Assembly (NCBI RefSeq): GCF_000321225.1
Contig: NW_004450267.1
Coordinates: 4,376,422 to 4,440,421, forward strand
Direction of reading: 5' to 3'
Length of the DNA: 64,000 nt
From: Odobenus rosmarus divergens
Lineage: Eukaryota; Chordata; Mammalia; Carnivora; Odobenidae
Position numbers and translations under genes: made by a program. Of the stretch, positions 9,331 through 20,520 are shown piece after piece (position 1 is the stretch's first letter; every line of letters begins with the position of its first letter). The notes under the pieces were generated by a model that worked only from the letters and a program-made list of their open reading frames with translations, was not told where the DNA came from and ran no database searches.

Positions 9331-11800
9331 CGAGGGCTCACACTGGGCTGCAGGTAATGGATGCCTGCTCTGCCGATGTCTGCTGCAATTTGGCCACAGC
9401 TCAGTGATCTCTGTGCTGACTTGGCCCCTCCAGGATTTTCTCTGGCCCCACAAGACCTGAGGTCTGGCTGGACTTCCAGGCAGACTTACCCAGGCCTTCG
9501 GATCTTGGCCGCAGTGCCAGGCACCCCCACTCCCAACTCCCCAGCCAGACTTTTAGCCAAGCTCCTCCCCAGCCTCTAGGAGCCGCAGAGCTGCCCATGC
9601 CAGGCGGCACTTCCTGTGATGTGGCCGCAGACAACCCCACGGTGGCGCAGGGAATGGGCGAGGTGGTCCTTGCAGACGCCGGGAAGAGGACAAAGTGTTT
9701 TCCTCAACTTACCGAACACGTCTCCCCCAGACTGAAACCCGGGTGGGGGGGGTGGAGACCCAGGGCCGGCCTGACTGGCTGACGGCCCTCTCTGTCAGCC
9801 CTTTCCTCAGAAACGAAGGGATGGGCTTCTCTTCCTCCTCCTGCCTCATGGGGGCCGTTCATTGACAAAGTTCCATAGTTGGATCCTCCAGGCCTCGAGA
9901 AATTCCTCTCTGCTTAGCATTTGACTCTCAAGTCTCAAGCCGATTGTCACTTTGGGGACTCGCAACAATCGAGTGCGACAGTGTAAGCTCGGGAATGGCA
10001 GCGATGGGCGCTTCCCCGGAAACGCTGACACTCCCTGCTACCATGAGCGGGAAGCCCCATAACAACAAGACTCATAGGATATAGAAGCACTTCTGAAAAG
10101 ATTGCAAGCGCATTATCTCCACTCTACACATTTTGTGCCAAGACTCAACATTTTATACAGAGCCTCGGGAGGCATAAGCCTCTTTTCCGGGTCTCCACTC
10201 ATTCCCTCGACATTGGAGAGGCAGGGAGAAGGGGGGATATTTTTATTCGCACCTCCAATCTGTGCAATGAGACAGAGGAGGGAGTTAAGCGACTCCGGGG
10301 GCCCTGAGGGCGGGGGGTGGGGGCGGGGAATGGGGTGGTCAGGCCAGAAGGACAGAAGCAGGGGCTCTGAATTGGGTCTTGAGTTTGTGTTAATGTACTT
10401 GATTTATTAGCCTCCTTCAGCCTTTGAGTAGATCTGGTATATCTTGAGAAACTTGAAGTCTTTGGCTCAGCTGTGAAAACTGAAAGATGCATAAGCCATC
10501 TCTTCTTAAAGCTGGGTGAGCAGTCTGGACTGATTTCATGGGGGTAAGCTTGCTTGACCCTTCCCCCACCCCCGCCCCCACATTCTGTGGCTCTGTCCGT
10601 CCCTTCTGCAAATACTCCTGTCGCAGGCTGGTCCAGGCTCACCCCTGTCTCTGCAGAGGGCTCCTCCTGCTTCTCCCTGCTCTTTCCCACCCTGCCCAGC
10701 TCTCCCATCGTCTTGTCCACGGCCAGGCAGGGCTTCGTGCCAGCCCACAGGCCCTGTGTCTAGAGCTGTGCAAACACCACTAAGCCCTCTGGGCTTCTCG
10801 GAGCTGGGCCTGCCCTCCACAGGAGATTAAGGGTCCACCGTGAGTCAGCAGCCCTCCTGGGCTTGAAGCCCAAGACTCTTGGCTGGGCCTCCATCAGCTG
10901 AGACATTCCCTGTCCCCTCCTCCCACCCTCCCTCCTGTGGACCCCTTCTCCTCATTCCCTCGGAACTTAGGTGGGCCTCTGCCCCCACACACAGGGCTGT
11001 CAGAGACCTGGTGTGTCTCCCTCCCTACCCCATCCCAGCTCTGGAACTGTCTTGCTCAAAGCTCTTGGTCTTGATGGTTGGCCACGTCTATAAGGCAGAG
11101 AAGCCTGGGCTTGGTGGCAAGAGTGGCATTCCGGAAGAATGGGGGTGTGGGGTGTGAGTACCTCCTCTCCTGGGCTGTGAGTCTCTGGGTTCCAGGCCTA
11201 CACTGTGAATCACAGCTACTGTACGGTGTGCTGAGTCACCACCAGGAACCTGGGGAGACAATATAGGCCTATTTTGAAAAGATCTGCTGGTGTACCCAGG
11301 CTCTTAGAAAATGCTGGATGATTATTGCCACATATAGGTATTGGCCCGGGGTGTCCAGTTCTATAACAGGCAACTCCTCCAATGAGGGGCCTAGACACCA
11401 CGTGTGCGGCCCCACCCTGGCCACGGTGGGGGTGTGTGTGGATTTCAGGGGGTAGGGTGTCCCTAGCCACCACCGGGGGAGTGTCGTGGACCTGACCTTT
11501 GCTTCTTGAGGGGAGGAAGGGGAACTGCAGGAGAAGCCCCCAGCACCACCTTCAAGGGACAGAGACAGCACCTCTGTGCCATCTACTCTCTGAGTCACCT
11601 ACTGTCATTCCCACTCACGGGAAGAGAGAAATCTGGTGCGTAAGAGTAACTGGTTCGAATTTCCACCTTCTTTGTGATCCACGAATTTTTAGGTGTCGAT
11701 AAACAGAAGTCCCCAAAGCACTCCTTCTGGTGGCGGATGACCTCCTCCTGATCTCCTAGCCAGTCAATGAGCCTTTAGCGGGCTATGGACCGTAGGCCTC
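9331..11800. other. Unique GC-rich sequence without recognised repeats
   Basis: About 2.5 kb. The longest frame, 173 codons on the minus strand at 10199-10720, is low-complexity and proline/serine rich, overlaps several opposing frames and lacks any recognisable domain. I treat it as GC-driven chance. No promoter or splice structure is clear. Confidence 0.45.
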
Positions 11801-11804
11801 AGAG

Positions 11805-11940
11805 CCACCATGCTCCTAGAGATCACCTTGTCCAACCCTTCACTTACTGATGAGCAAACTGAGACTCAGAGTAGGGACAGGACTCGTCCAGGTTGCAGAG
11901 CTAAAATCGCAGGTGCTCAGCCCTGGAGTGAACGCTGTGG
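11805..11940 (-). mobile_element. MIR-like ancient SINE relic
   Basis: CTAGAGATCACCTTGTCCAA, then CTGATGAGCAAACTGAGACT and GACTCGTCCAGGTTGCAGAG follows the antisense CORE-SINE/MIR pattern closely. Confidence 0.6.
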
Positions 11941-12200
11941 AGAGGAAGTTAGGTAAGACACAGCCTCTGCCCTCAAGGAGTCCCGGATTTGCAGGGGAAG
12001 CAGTCATTTGCCAATACAGTAATGATACAGGTAGAATGTAATTAGGTGCATAAAAAATTGAAATGAATTTGCATGAGAGAGCAAAAATGCCAGGTCACTC
12101 CTACACAAGGAATCAGGACAGGTATCATGGGGAAGAATATTAGAGTTGACCTTCCAAAGATGGGTTACATGGACACTCAGGGACAGGAGAAGGGGGAGGA
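11941..12200 (-). mobile_element. L2 LINE relic
   Basis: ACACAGCCTCTGCCCTCAAG, then GAGTCCCGGATTTGCAGGGG, is the antisense L2 phrase (agtccctgccctcaaggagctcacagtctagtgggg). The remainder to about 12200 is weaker. Confidence 0.6.
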
Positions 12201-12384
12201 GTTGTGCAGATAAAAGGAACAGCTTGAGATGGGGTGGCCCAGCAACGTAGGCCATTTCGGCTTGTGGTACAGGATGCTGAAGCTGAATAATGGCAGGTGG
12301 GGGAGGGAGGGGGCTGGGGGAGGGGGACTCAGAGGAGGGAAGATCTGGAATGCCCAGGGTGAGAAAGAGAAACTTTATCATCAT

Positions 12385-12620
12385 TATTATTGTCTAAAAG
12401 CACCGGGTGGCGATGTGCCAGGCATTTTACTGAGCAGTATTAATCATGTAATGCAGAGTCTGCACTTTCTAGGAGCTTAGAATTCAAGACAAAGAAAGAA
12501 ATTATGGACAGATAGTAAAGACACATATTAAACATATGCATAAATCAAAAACTGTTTAACACATAAGTATTTAAGTGCAAGTAAAGGAAGAAGTGCATTT
12601 AATGGGTCAGTGAGGGAAGG
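12385..12620 (-). mobile_element. L2 LINE relic
   Basis: GATGTGCCAGGCATTTTACT, GAGTCTGCACTTTCTAGGAG and CTTAGAATTCAAGACAAAG fit antisense L2 3' sequence (tgtgccaggcactg...cctcaaggagcttacattc). AT-rich decay follows. Confidence 0.6.
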
Positions 12621-12639
12621 AGCCATCTGGGAATTTGTT

Positions 12640-14215
12640 CCTGGAAGGTCTGTCTCTGTCCTCAGCCTTCCCTGGGCTCTGCAGCTCTGAGAAAGGCCCA
12701 GAAGGGCCAAGACATCAGTCTTAATATCAGACACTGGCTTTGTCTTCCAGATGGCTGATTTCTGATATAGAACTGTCTCTGGAGCCTCCCACTCATTCTC
12801 ATTAATTGGTCCAGTCTTCTACTATGTCCATTCCTGAGCTCAAAGCACATAGGAGACACAGCTTGGAGGGGGCAGGGGATCGAGATCAGGGCCACTGAGT
12901 ACAGTGGTGCATGTGATCCACTGCACAAGAGGGAGAAAGTGGGAGTTGAAGTCCAGACCTCCCGCTTGCTTCAAATCAAAAGAGTGGAGGGGCTGTGTCC
13001 ACCTAGAGCAGGGGGTGCCTGTTTCTCATCCATACAAATGCGTCATATGGGCTTGTGGCTCTGACAGGGATGGGGCCAAACACCTTCTTCAGATAATGCT
13101 TTCTGTCTTAGCCCTCCCCTCCACCTCCCCCCATAGGACATGGGAAAGATTTCCAGCCCGATGCTCTGGGCCAGGTGCCAGCACGGAGATGACTCTCAGC
13201 CACCCAGCTCTCCACCCCGGGCCCCTAGCTCATTTTATGCTTCATTAGGCTGGAGATCTGAGAAAGGGCAGAAGAAAATCTTTGCTTAAATATATCAAAG
13301 AACAAGAAGGAGCCACATACGTGCTCTAAGCACCTACCGGGTCAGTCCCTTTCCGCAAACTGTTAAACAGACCTCTGACTCTCCCGGTGCACGGTGGCAA
13401 ACACAGCACTCAACACTTCATTACATGGTGAGTTGGAAGCCCCTCAGAACCCCCAGTCAGCAGCAATCACCCCTGCCACCGCCTGTCCCCCACATACCAT
13501 CTCTGCCTGGAGCTGTCCGGCCTCTGAGCGTTTTAAATGACTGTGAGCTCGGCATCCCCCAGACAGCCTCTTCTATTGTGAGTGCGCTCTGGCTGTGTCA
13601 GCATCTCCTCTCTTTGTTCGGGTGCTGTTCAACCCCTCTAATTTCCAGTATTAGCTCTGGTTCTCACCCTTGTTGCCATACAGATTTGTAAGTAAGAAAA
13701 GAAAAAGAAAAAATGACACTGTCCCCAAACTATTTCTTCTTACTCCTCACTCATCTGTCCCTGTACCATAAGAAGCAGACCTCAATACTCACAGCCCAAC
13801 CGTTGCCCATTGCCCATGCAATGTGCCGTTCTTTGCCCTGTTCCTATTCTTAGCACCTATTCTCTTGTGCTGCTTTCCTGATTATACGCTGGCAAGACTC
13901 ATTTGGATCTGACCTCCTTAGGCACTGGTTCCTGACTTCCTTAAAGCCTCCCACCCCTTTGTTTCTGCTCCTCCAAGCAGCTCATGATCAATACCTTGCC
14001 TGGATCAGTACCAGGGCTTTCATGAACAGTTGCACAGGTTGTGCATTGCTCTGCTGCACGTCAGCCTCTAGGCCTTATTTTTATTCCTTCAAGTCCCTGC
14101 TGTGGCAGTCAGTGTCCCTGCTGAGTTCACTGGGTCCCTTTTGGGGGGGCAAGATATAGGCAGAAGAAAATGAGGTCTTCTCTGGAGTCCCTTGGTCCTC
14201 CAACTACCCACCGAC
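12640..14215. other. Unassigned unique sequence
   Basis: I recognise no specific repeat or gene in this 1.6-kb stretch. It is CT-rich on the plus strand from 13430 to 14150. Confidence 0.4.
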
Positions 14216-14219
14216 TTTT

Positions 14220-14360
14220 CTCGCATGGACTGTGAAATCTCAGAGGGCAGAGTACACGTCTTGCCTGTCTCTGGGTCCTGAACAGCAGATTCCAACACAG
14301 GGCCCTAACCTCAACGTTCAAGAAGTGTTACTTGAACACCTGGGTAAATGAATAGGTCAG
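14220..14360 (+). mobile_element. Possible L2 3' end relic
   Basis: GACTGTGAAATCTCAGAGGG, CAGAGTACACGTCTTGCCTG, CAACACAGGGCCCTAACC and the ending AACACCTGGGTAAATGAATAGG resemble the sense L2 tail (actgtgagctccttgagggcaggg...gcctagcacagtgcc...aatgaatg). Weak match. Confidence 0.45.
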
Positions 14361-14482
14361 TGAGTGATGGAAGAGTAAGATTTGACTGCTTGGATGACAG
14401 AGGCGCTATTGAACTGCAGGAAGACGGGAACATGGGCGGTGCCTAAACTCCCTCTGTTTCAGAGACTCTGAAGGCCAAGGCA

Positions 14483-14678
14483 GGGGCACCTGGGTGGCTC
14501 AGTCCATTAAGCAGCTTACTCTGGATTTTGGCTTAGGTCATGATCTCAAGGTTGTGGGATCAAGCCCCACGTTAGGCTCCACGCTCAGCACAGTCTGCTT
14601 GAGGACTCTCCCTCTCCCTCTGACACTTCTCTCTCTCTCTCTCTCTCATAAATAAATAAATAAGTTTTTAAAAAAATA
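14483..14678 (+). mobile_element. SINEC, older-looking copy
   Basis: Head GGGGCACCTGGGTGGCTCAG with the older body type (TCTGGATTTTGGCTTAGGTC, GGTTGTGGGATCAAGCC) and AATAAATAAATAAG tail. Target duplication AAGGCCAAGGCA (14471-14482) and AAGGCCAATGCA (14679-14690) has one mismatch in 12. Confidence 0.95.
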
Positions 14679-14690
14679 AAGGCCAATGCA

Positions 14691-16020
14691 CTTTCTGTGT
14701 CGGTATTAATAAGATTTCAGCAAAGGGCTGGATCTAAGACATACACCTCAGAGAAGTAGTTTTCCCATAGGTCAGCAATAACCAGCTCCAAGACCCAGCA
14801 AATTCCCCTTGTCCCCCAGGCTCCCCCTTGTGCTACCCTGGGAATGTAGGGAGCAGCCTACATCCAGGCTACCCCCGCATTTGTGCCTTTTTCTGGCCTG
14901 CATGCCAGAAATGGGGTTTCTGGGTGGCCTGCACGTACCCAGGGGAAAGCCTGGGAGGTCTGAGGTTGCAAAGGAGACCCTCAAGCTGGAAGTTTTCTGT
15001 GGGGGTTCTAGGACTATCTATTGCCCTGAGGAATGACAAGCCAGAACTTCTCTGCCACTTTGGATTTTCTTTTTCAGGAGAAAATAAAATAAGAGTAGGA
15101 TGCTGGCGGGGGCCGGGCAGTGTCTCACCATAAAAGCAGCCGAAGAGAGTGGAAACGCCCTCTGCAGTGGGAATCCAGATCTACTTTGGGTTACGGCCCT
15201 GGCACTCTTCACTTGAAGAAGCCACACACCTTTCTCTTCTTCACTTTCTTTACCAAAAAGGAGTATTCCCTACCTCCTAAGGACCAGGTAAGTGCTTTGC
15301 AAACTACAGAACAATGGAAACAGAAAGTAAAACGGCTGCCACGGATGAGAGCTCCCAGCCGCCCGCTGATGAAGCCACAGGCTGTGGCCAGCTCCCTGAC
15401 CCTCCCCAGGGTGCATCTGACCCCGCAGTAACCCTACACCGAGGCCCCACACAGGCCTCAGGCTTTGGGGAACTGACCCTACGGAGCTACTTCAAACCCC
15501 TGTGGACTGATGCGGTTTGTGAGGGCAGGCACAGGAACGCGATAATCTTGCAAGTGTACCCGAGCTCAGTTTCCTAATCCATAGGCGGGCCTGGATTTCT
15601 CTGACGGGTTTGTTTCAATTCCAACTTCTACTTCCTAGGGTCTGAGGAGCAGCGATTTTGGGGTATCACCTCCCTCTCCAACGGAAAGATGGTAGTCCAT
15701 CCCCCGGGGCCTTAAGGCAAAGCCTCGTGCCCCTGTCGGGGAATGGGTCTGCCCAGCAACGGAGCTGGCCACCTGCAGCAGGTCCCGGCTGAAGACCAGC
15801 CCCTGTAGAGTTTGGGTAGCGGGTGGAAACACTGGGAGGGAGGAGAGCGAGCCGAGGAAGGAAGCCTCAGTAGTCCAGGGCATGAAGGGGAGCAGGCAGC
15901 AAAGGGAGGGACACAGGACAGGTCAGGGAGTGAGGAAGAGGCAGGAGGGAGGCAGAGGCTCTGGGAATAAGGCCCTGGAATGATGTGGTAGTATCTCAGG
16001 TGTCAGGTGGAGGGGGCAGT
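14691..16020. other. Unique GC-rich sequence with isolated splice-like motifs
   Basis: No repeat recognised. A consensus donor CAG|GTAAGT lies at 15285-15293, and an acceptor-like TTTCTTTTTCAG ends at 15077. The enclosed 210 bp (15078-15287) has early stops in all three plus frames, so at most it could be a non-coding exon. No CDS is called. Confidence 0.35.
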
Positions 16021-16035
16021 CCCCCCCCCCCCCCC
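16021..16035. repeat. Poly-C homopolymer (15)
   Basis: Fifteen consecutive C residues. The length is likely variable and prone to assembly or sequencing error. Confidence 0.95.
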
Positions 16036-17035
16036 GCAGGGCCCCTGCCTTTGGGGGCCTCCCAGAGGTCCCATGCGGAAACCAGCCAGATTTCCACCTG
16101 ACTTGGCCCCACCCTGTTGGGAACTCTGGAAATTCTGTGCTGGCTGACTTTAACTATTAAGTCCTCTCTGCTTCGGAGGAGCCATGCCCCCAGCAGACAG
16201 GCAAGTGTATGTTTCTGTGGGTGAGTTCTTGCCCGGTGGGGAGGAGTTTGCTTAGGAAGTGGGCTCGCTGCTCCCTACATTCCCAAGCTGACAGAGGCCT
16301 GCCCATGCCCCCCCACCCCTGCAACCAGGGCCAGACCAGCAGCTGCAGGGTGCTGGCCCCAGGTCCCTTGCTGGCTCTTGACCGACACAAGCCCGAGTGT
16401 GCACACACACACTCCTCGCCCTCAGCTCCATCAGACCAGGCACCCGGGGGCCAGGGTCCCTGTCAGGGTCCCGTGGGGAGCCGTGGGGAGAGCCTGCAGC
16501 CCCAACCCAGGGATTAAAGTGTTGGCCGCCGTAAAGCCCAGCAGCAGCCCAGCTGTCCCTGTACGCCAGCCCAGCCCACCGTCTGGAGCGTGTCGTCTGC
16601 GCACGACTCCCAGGGTGCTGCTGAGGGCTGCGCCACCACCTCGGTGGGGAAGCTCCAGCTTCATCTGCTCTCGCACATCTGCTCTCCCGCCAGGGAGCAG
16701 CTGGAAGGGGATTACCCTCTGTGTCCGCTCGCCCTGGGAAGCCCCGCGTCTCCCTCCGAGGAGTCCACATGCTCCTTCCTTGTGTTCTTTGGTCCTTCCA
16801 AGTGGCATGAAAGACCTTTAGAAGCTAGTGTGTGTACAAAATGCCAGCAGGAAAACCCCAGGTTTCTGCTTTCTGAGTGGAGAGGGGCAAAGCTGGGGCT
16901 AAAAAATGGATATAGTGTTAAGGAGAGCTTCACAGGTAAAACAACGCAGGGCCCCATAACCTGAAAGCTTTTGAAAGGACAGCTGGAGCCAGGGCTTCTG
17001 ACTATGTACACCTGTGGCCAAGTTACACGCCCCCC
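16036..17035. other. GC-rich unique sequence
   Basis: About 1 kb with several CpGs (16430-16750) and long overlapping frames on both strands, including 172 codons on the minus strand at 16252-16770. None has a recognisable domain. This is expected in stop-poor GC-rich DNA, so no CDS is called. Confidence 0.4.
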
Positions 17036-17099
17036 ACCATAGCCCCCCAACGCCCAACATATAAATCGGAGTAATAATAATGTCCACTTGTCTTGAGTT

Positions 17100-17290
17100 A
17101 GGGGTACGATCGGCCACTCTTCATATATTATCTTAGTCAATCCTACCAAAAATCCTGGGTAGGTAGTCATCTCTCCGTTTTACGGAAGAAGAAACTGAGG
17201 CTCACAGAGATTAAGTAACTTGCCCAAAGTTATAACTAGTGGGTAGAACAGCTAAGATTAGAACTTTGGACTGTCAGACTCCATGTCGCA
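17100..17290 (-). mobile_element. MIR SINE relic
   Basis: CATATATTATCTTAGTCAAT, TTTACGGAAGAAGAAACTGA, GGCTCACAGAGATTAAGTAA and CTTGCCCAAAGTTATAACTA give a clear antisense MIR order. The 17040-17095 stretch (TCGGAGTAATAATAATGTCC) may be part of a second, sense-oriented MIR. Confidence 0.8.
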
Positions 17291-17579
17291 TGCTTGCCCC
17301 ATTTTTACACCAAAGAAAAATTTTTAGTCAAGCGGAGATGGTTCTTTTCATATCTGCGTGTTCTTTCTGTGGGTGGATCAGAACAGAGAAACACATGGAC
17401 ACAGCTAAGCATCAGGTCAAGCTGACCTCCCCTCCCTGCCTTCCAGGCAGCAGGTGGCTTCTGAGCACGTCCGGGAGCAATGCTGTTTCCAATCAGTCCA
17501 GGTACCAAAGGCTCACAGCGATGTCTGCGGAGCTTCGAAAAATCCTCCCACTTGCTGCACCTTCATTTTACCAGTGGTC

Positions 17580-17604
17580 AAAAACCAAAACCAAAACCAA
17601 AACA
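17580..17604. repeat. (CAAAAC)n short tandem repeat
   Basis: About four units of an AAAACC hexamer, not associated with a SINE tail. Confidence 0.85.
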
Positions 17605-18260
17605 CAGACATTGAAAGCTTAAGAAAAGTGTAGGGAAGAAAAATTTACAATTGATAAAATTCTATTTTTTTTTCTTTTCTTTGAATTGGGATAAAACTGA
17701 TAAGATTCTCATTATTGTGGCAGAACACTTTTTCTACTAGATTTGATCTCAGAGTCTAAGGAGAGAAGGTAGGGCCCCCTGGAGACTTCCTCCCCAATGT
17801 AGCACCTCTTCTGGTCAGCAGTGATTGGGAGACCTATATGTGCCTTATAGTTCGCAGGTCAGAGAGGACTTCAGAAACAAGAAGGTGGGAGGGGGGGACA
17901 TTTTATCCATCTATGTCCAGACTCCCTGTTACTACTTCCAGTGGGGGGAACACTTCCATTCACTGTGATTGCTTCTGCAAACCAGAAGGGAGACGGTGGC
18001 TTGAGAGGAAGCCAGGCGTGGAACATGCCGCACACACTCAGGGATATTTAAACCTGCCCAGGCCCGTGGAGTTAACCTCTCCCTGCAGTGACCTCATGGG
18101 GACAAGATGTGTATATCTGGTGCCAGGATGAGGCTGCGGCTTCACACAAAAAAAGTCTATGAGCTTTGAAAGAACTCATGTCTCTAATCATAAAGCCGTG
18201 ACCCAGAGAGTACACACCCAGAGTGGATTTTGGCCTAATTGCCAATGTGGCCATCTTTAT
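17605..18260. other. Unassigned sequence
   Basis: No gene or repeat recognised in this interval. Confidence 0.4.
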
Positions 18261-18269
18261 TGATGACAT

Positions 18270-18510
18270 CCACCTGGTTCCGTTCCATTCTACAAATATT
18301 TCCTGAGTTCCTACTATGTGCCAGCGCTGAATTAGACATCGGGGATGCAGATATAAACCAGCCATGCCCTCTGACCCAAAAGAGCTCATTACCTCTGGGA
18401 AAAGAGATCACAGAAGTTGCGTGAAGAGGGAGCGCCACTGGACAGTCAACAAATGTGTTTTGAGGGCCCACTAGGTACTGAGCATGCAGAACTAGGGATT
18501 CCAAAAAAGG
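18270..18510 (-). mobile_element. L2 LINE relics, possibly two 3' ends in tandem
   Basis: TCTACAAATATTTCCTGAGT, then TCCTACTATGTGCCAGCGCT and CATCGGGGATGCAGATATAA is a good antisense L2 3' end. A second similar start, GTCAACAAATGTGTTTTGAG followed by GGCCCACTAGGTACTGAGCA, begins at about 18445. Confidence 0.8.
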
Positions 18511-18875
18511 GTTTGGGGAGGACATCTGATGGCAAATTCACTCACTTTTTGATCATATAAACCATATTCAGTCCAGTTTTATGGACAAGTTCTTATCATT
18601 TAGGAACTTTTAAAAATGATTTTAATGCCTTTTAATTTTGATTTTTTAATGTCTTTCTTGCCAGACTGTTAAGCTTCACAGGGGCTGGGCTACAGATATG
18701 CCTTGTGCACAGTATGTCTCCAATGCTGAGACGGTGTCTGGTCTAGTGAGTTGTCAAGAAAATCATGAACCTGGGGAAGCTTGCAGACTGTGGGGATGGA
18801 CATGAGATGGAGTATGGAACAAAAGTCCTGCTCACCAATTATCCTACGAAACAAAAGTGAATAATAGCAAAGTCT
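18511..18875. other. Unassigned sequence
   Basis: No feature recognised. CCAGACTGTTAAGCTTCACA (18661-18680), followed by GGGGCTGGGC, loosely recalls the L2 'agactgtgagctcc' phrase but is too weak to call. Confidence 0.35.
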
Positions 18876-18914
18876 CCCTCTCTCTCTCTCTCTCTCAATT
18901 ACACACACACACAT
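18876..18914. repeat. Compound (TC)n-(CA)n microsatellite
   Basis: A CT run (18876-18896) followed by AATT and a CA run (18901-18912). Confidence 0.95.
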
Positions 18915-18919
18915 ACTAT

Positions 18920-19440
18920 AGTCAATTAAGGGCATAGGATGAATTGTGGGCTTCAAACTTCCATGGTCTTCAAGCTTTGAACCATCAAATGGCAGATACC
19001 TTGGTTGGATCTCTCAATACCCACTTCAACTTCCTTTTTCTTGCCATCTCCAGCATAGAGTCTAGAAATCTAAAACACTTACCTAACTCCCCAGCTTTAG
19101 TGGCCGCTAGGGATGGTCACAAGAGTTGGCACAAAGACTGGAGGTAGAGCGGCCATCCTGCAACCACGAGGACAAAGCCACACCCAAGCTAGTCAGGCTC
19201 AGAGGCAGTACAAACACCGGGGTCCCGACAGGCCTTCTCAGAGCTGCAATACCAGCCCTGGATGACTCACCCCTGGGCGTCTTGTTACAGGAGGCAAAAG
19301 ATCCCTTCATTGTTCAAGTCACTCTAGTTGGCGCATTTTACTTGTACCTGAGCACAAGCACTAATACGTATAAACTAGCACGATTGAGCACTTCACAGTT
19401 GCCAAAGGCTTTCTATTCATTAGCCATCACACTGAGAGGC
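18920..19440. other. Unassigned sequence
   Basis: No repeat or gene recognised. A 108-codon frame at 19126-19452 has no known motif and ends within the MIR relic. Confidence 0.4.
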
Positions 19441-19640
19441 ACAACTAGCTAACATTTATAGAGCATTTACTTTATGCCAGCAACTATTCCAAGTTATTTA
19501 CCTGTACCAACTCTTTACTCCTCATTTATTATCAATCCCATTTTACAGAGGAAGAAACAGGCTTGGGCAGGCTACGTAGCTTGCACACATCTGGGAAAAG
19601 ACAGAACCTTGAGCTGAGCTCTTCACCACCCCCATCACCC
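19441..19640 (-). mobile_element. MIR SINE relic
   Basis: TAGCTAACATTTATAGAGCA, TTTACTTTATGCCAGCAACT, ATCCCATTTTACAGAGGAAG and AAACAGGCTTGGGCAGGCTA follow the antisense MIR order over nearly the full element length. Confidence 0.8.
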
Positions 19641-19667
19641 CTCAGCATGTCCTCCCAATCTCTTCAA

Positions 19668-19863
19668 TGAAGTCATTCTCAAAGGGTGCCCCCCCAGACC
19701 TGCAGCATCAGCACCCCCATTGGAACTTGTTAGAAGTGCAAATTCTCAGTCCCCACCAGAGACCAACTGAATCAGAAACTCTAGGGCTGAGGCCAGCACT
19801 CTGGATTTTTAACAAGCCCGAAAGGAGTTCCTGATGTGTGCTAAGGCTTGAGGAACCACTGCT
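19668..19863 (-). mobile_element. MER5A-type DNA transposon relic (hAT-Charlie)
   Basis: Starts with GTCATTCTCAAAGGGTG and ends GAGGAACCACTG. In between are GCAGCATCAGCACCCCCATT, GGAACTTGTTAGAAGTGCAA, ATTCTCAGTCCCCACC and CTGAATCAGAAACTCTAGGG. This is the reverse complement of the MER5A consensus order, nearly full length (about 190 bp). Confidence 0.88.
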
Positions 19864-20345
19864 TTAGAATATGCGGAGAACCTTTGTTATTCTCTTCTGG
19901 ACATTCCTTGTTGCACCTGTTGTCAGTCTCCTCCTTAGGTTCCAAATCTTGCAGTGCTTTCTTGATCCTGGGTGCTAGCCAATCTCCACAGCTGTCTTTA
20001 TACATGAAGAAAAAGGATTCTTTGCTGTTATGGCCCCAAGTCTACCTCAGGTCTCAGGTCTGTAGCCACCTAAACTCTGTGGTGTCCCAGCTCTATCCAT
20101 GTAATGTCAGGACCAAGTCCTTTTAACTGACATAGCCCAGCCCAGCACCGCCCCAGGCTGAATCAGCTCATTTGCTGTTCCAGGCACTCCAGTCTCTTCC
20201 TCATTCATGCCAAAACACCTTCCAGATTCCATCTTGGGGAGCCCCATCAGGAGCTCCTACTTTCCTCTCAGCTCTGTCTTTGGCCCCGGTGGCCTTTAAG
20301 AGTCTGAGTTAGGGCCTGGAGCTACACAGGCGCTTCTAATTTCCA
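19864..20345. other. Unassigned sequence
   Basis: No repeat or gene recognised. A 92-codon frame (19848-20126) starts inside the MER5 element and has no known domain. Confidence 0.4.
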
Positions 20346-20349
20346 GGTT

Positions 20350-20520
20350 TTGTGACCTTTTTTCACAGCCCCAGAGCTAGAAGGGGTCTTTGGTACCATT
20401 CAGTTCAAAACCTCTGATTTTACTGGAAAACTGAGGCCAAAGGAGAAGAAGTGATAGGTCTACATTTATCAGAAAGTTGATGGAAGAATGAGGTAGAGCC
20501 CAAGTCTGCAGGGCAGGATG
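20350..20520 (-). mobile_element. MIR-like ancient SINE relic
   Basis: CAGAGCTAGAAGGGGTCTTT, CCTCTGATTTTACTGGAAAA and CTGAGGCCAAAGGAGAAGAA fit the antisense CORE-SINE order seen in three other relics here. Confidence 0.55.

Noticed and set aside
10199..10720. 173-codon open frame on the minus strand
   Set aside because: GC-rich, low-complexity composition, overlaps several opposing frames, no recognisable domain, no splice or promoter context. Stop-poor GC-rich DNA gives such frames by chance.
14839..16284. 17-base inverted match (GGGAATGTAGGGAGCAG near 14839; CTGCTCCCTACATTCCC at 16268)
   Set aside because: A 17-base match somewhere in 64 kb is not very unlikely by chance, and there is no extended similarity around it.
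16252..16821. Overlapping frames of 172, 147, 125 and 124 codons
   Set aside because: Frames on both strands are equally long, which indicates composition rather than coding. No protein family recognised.
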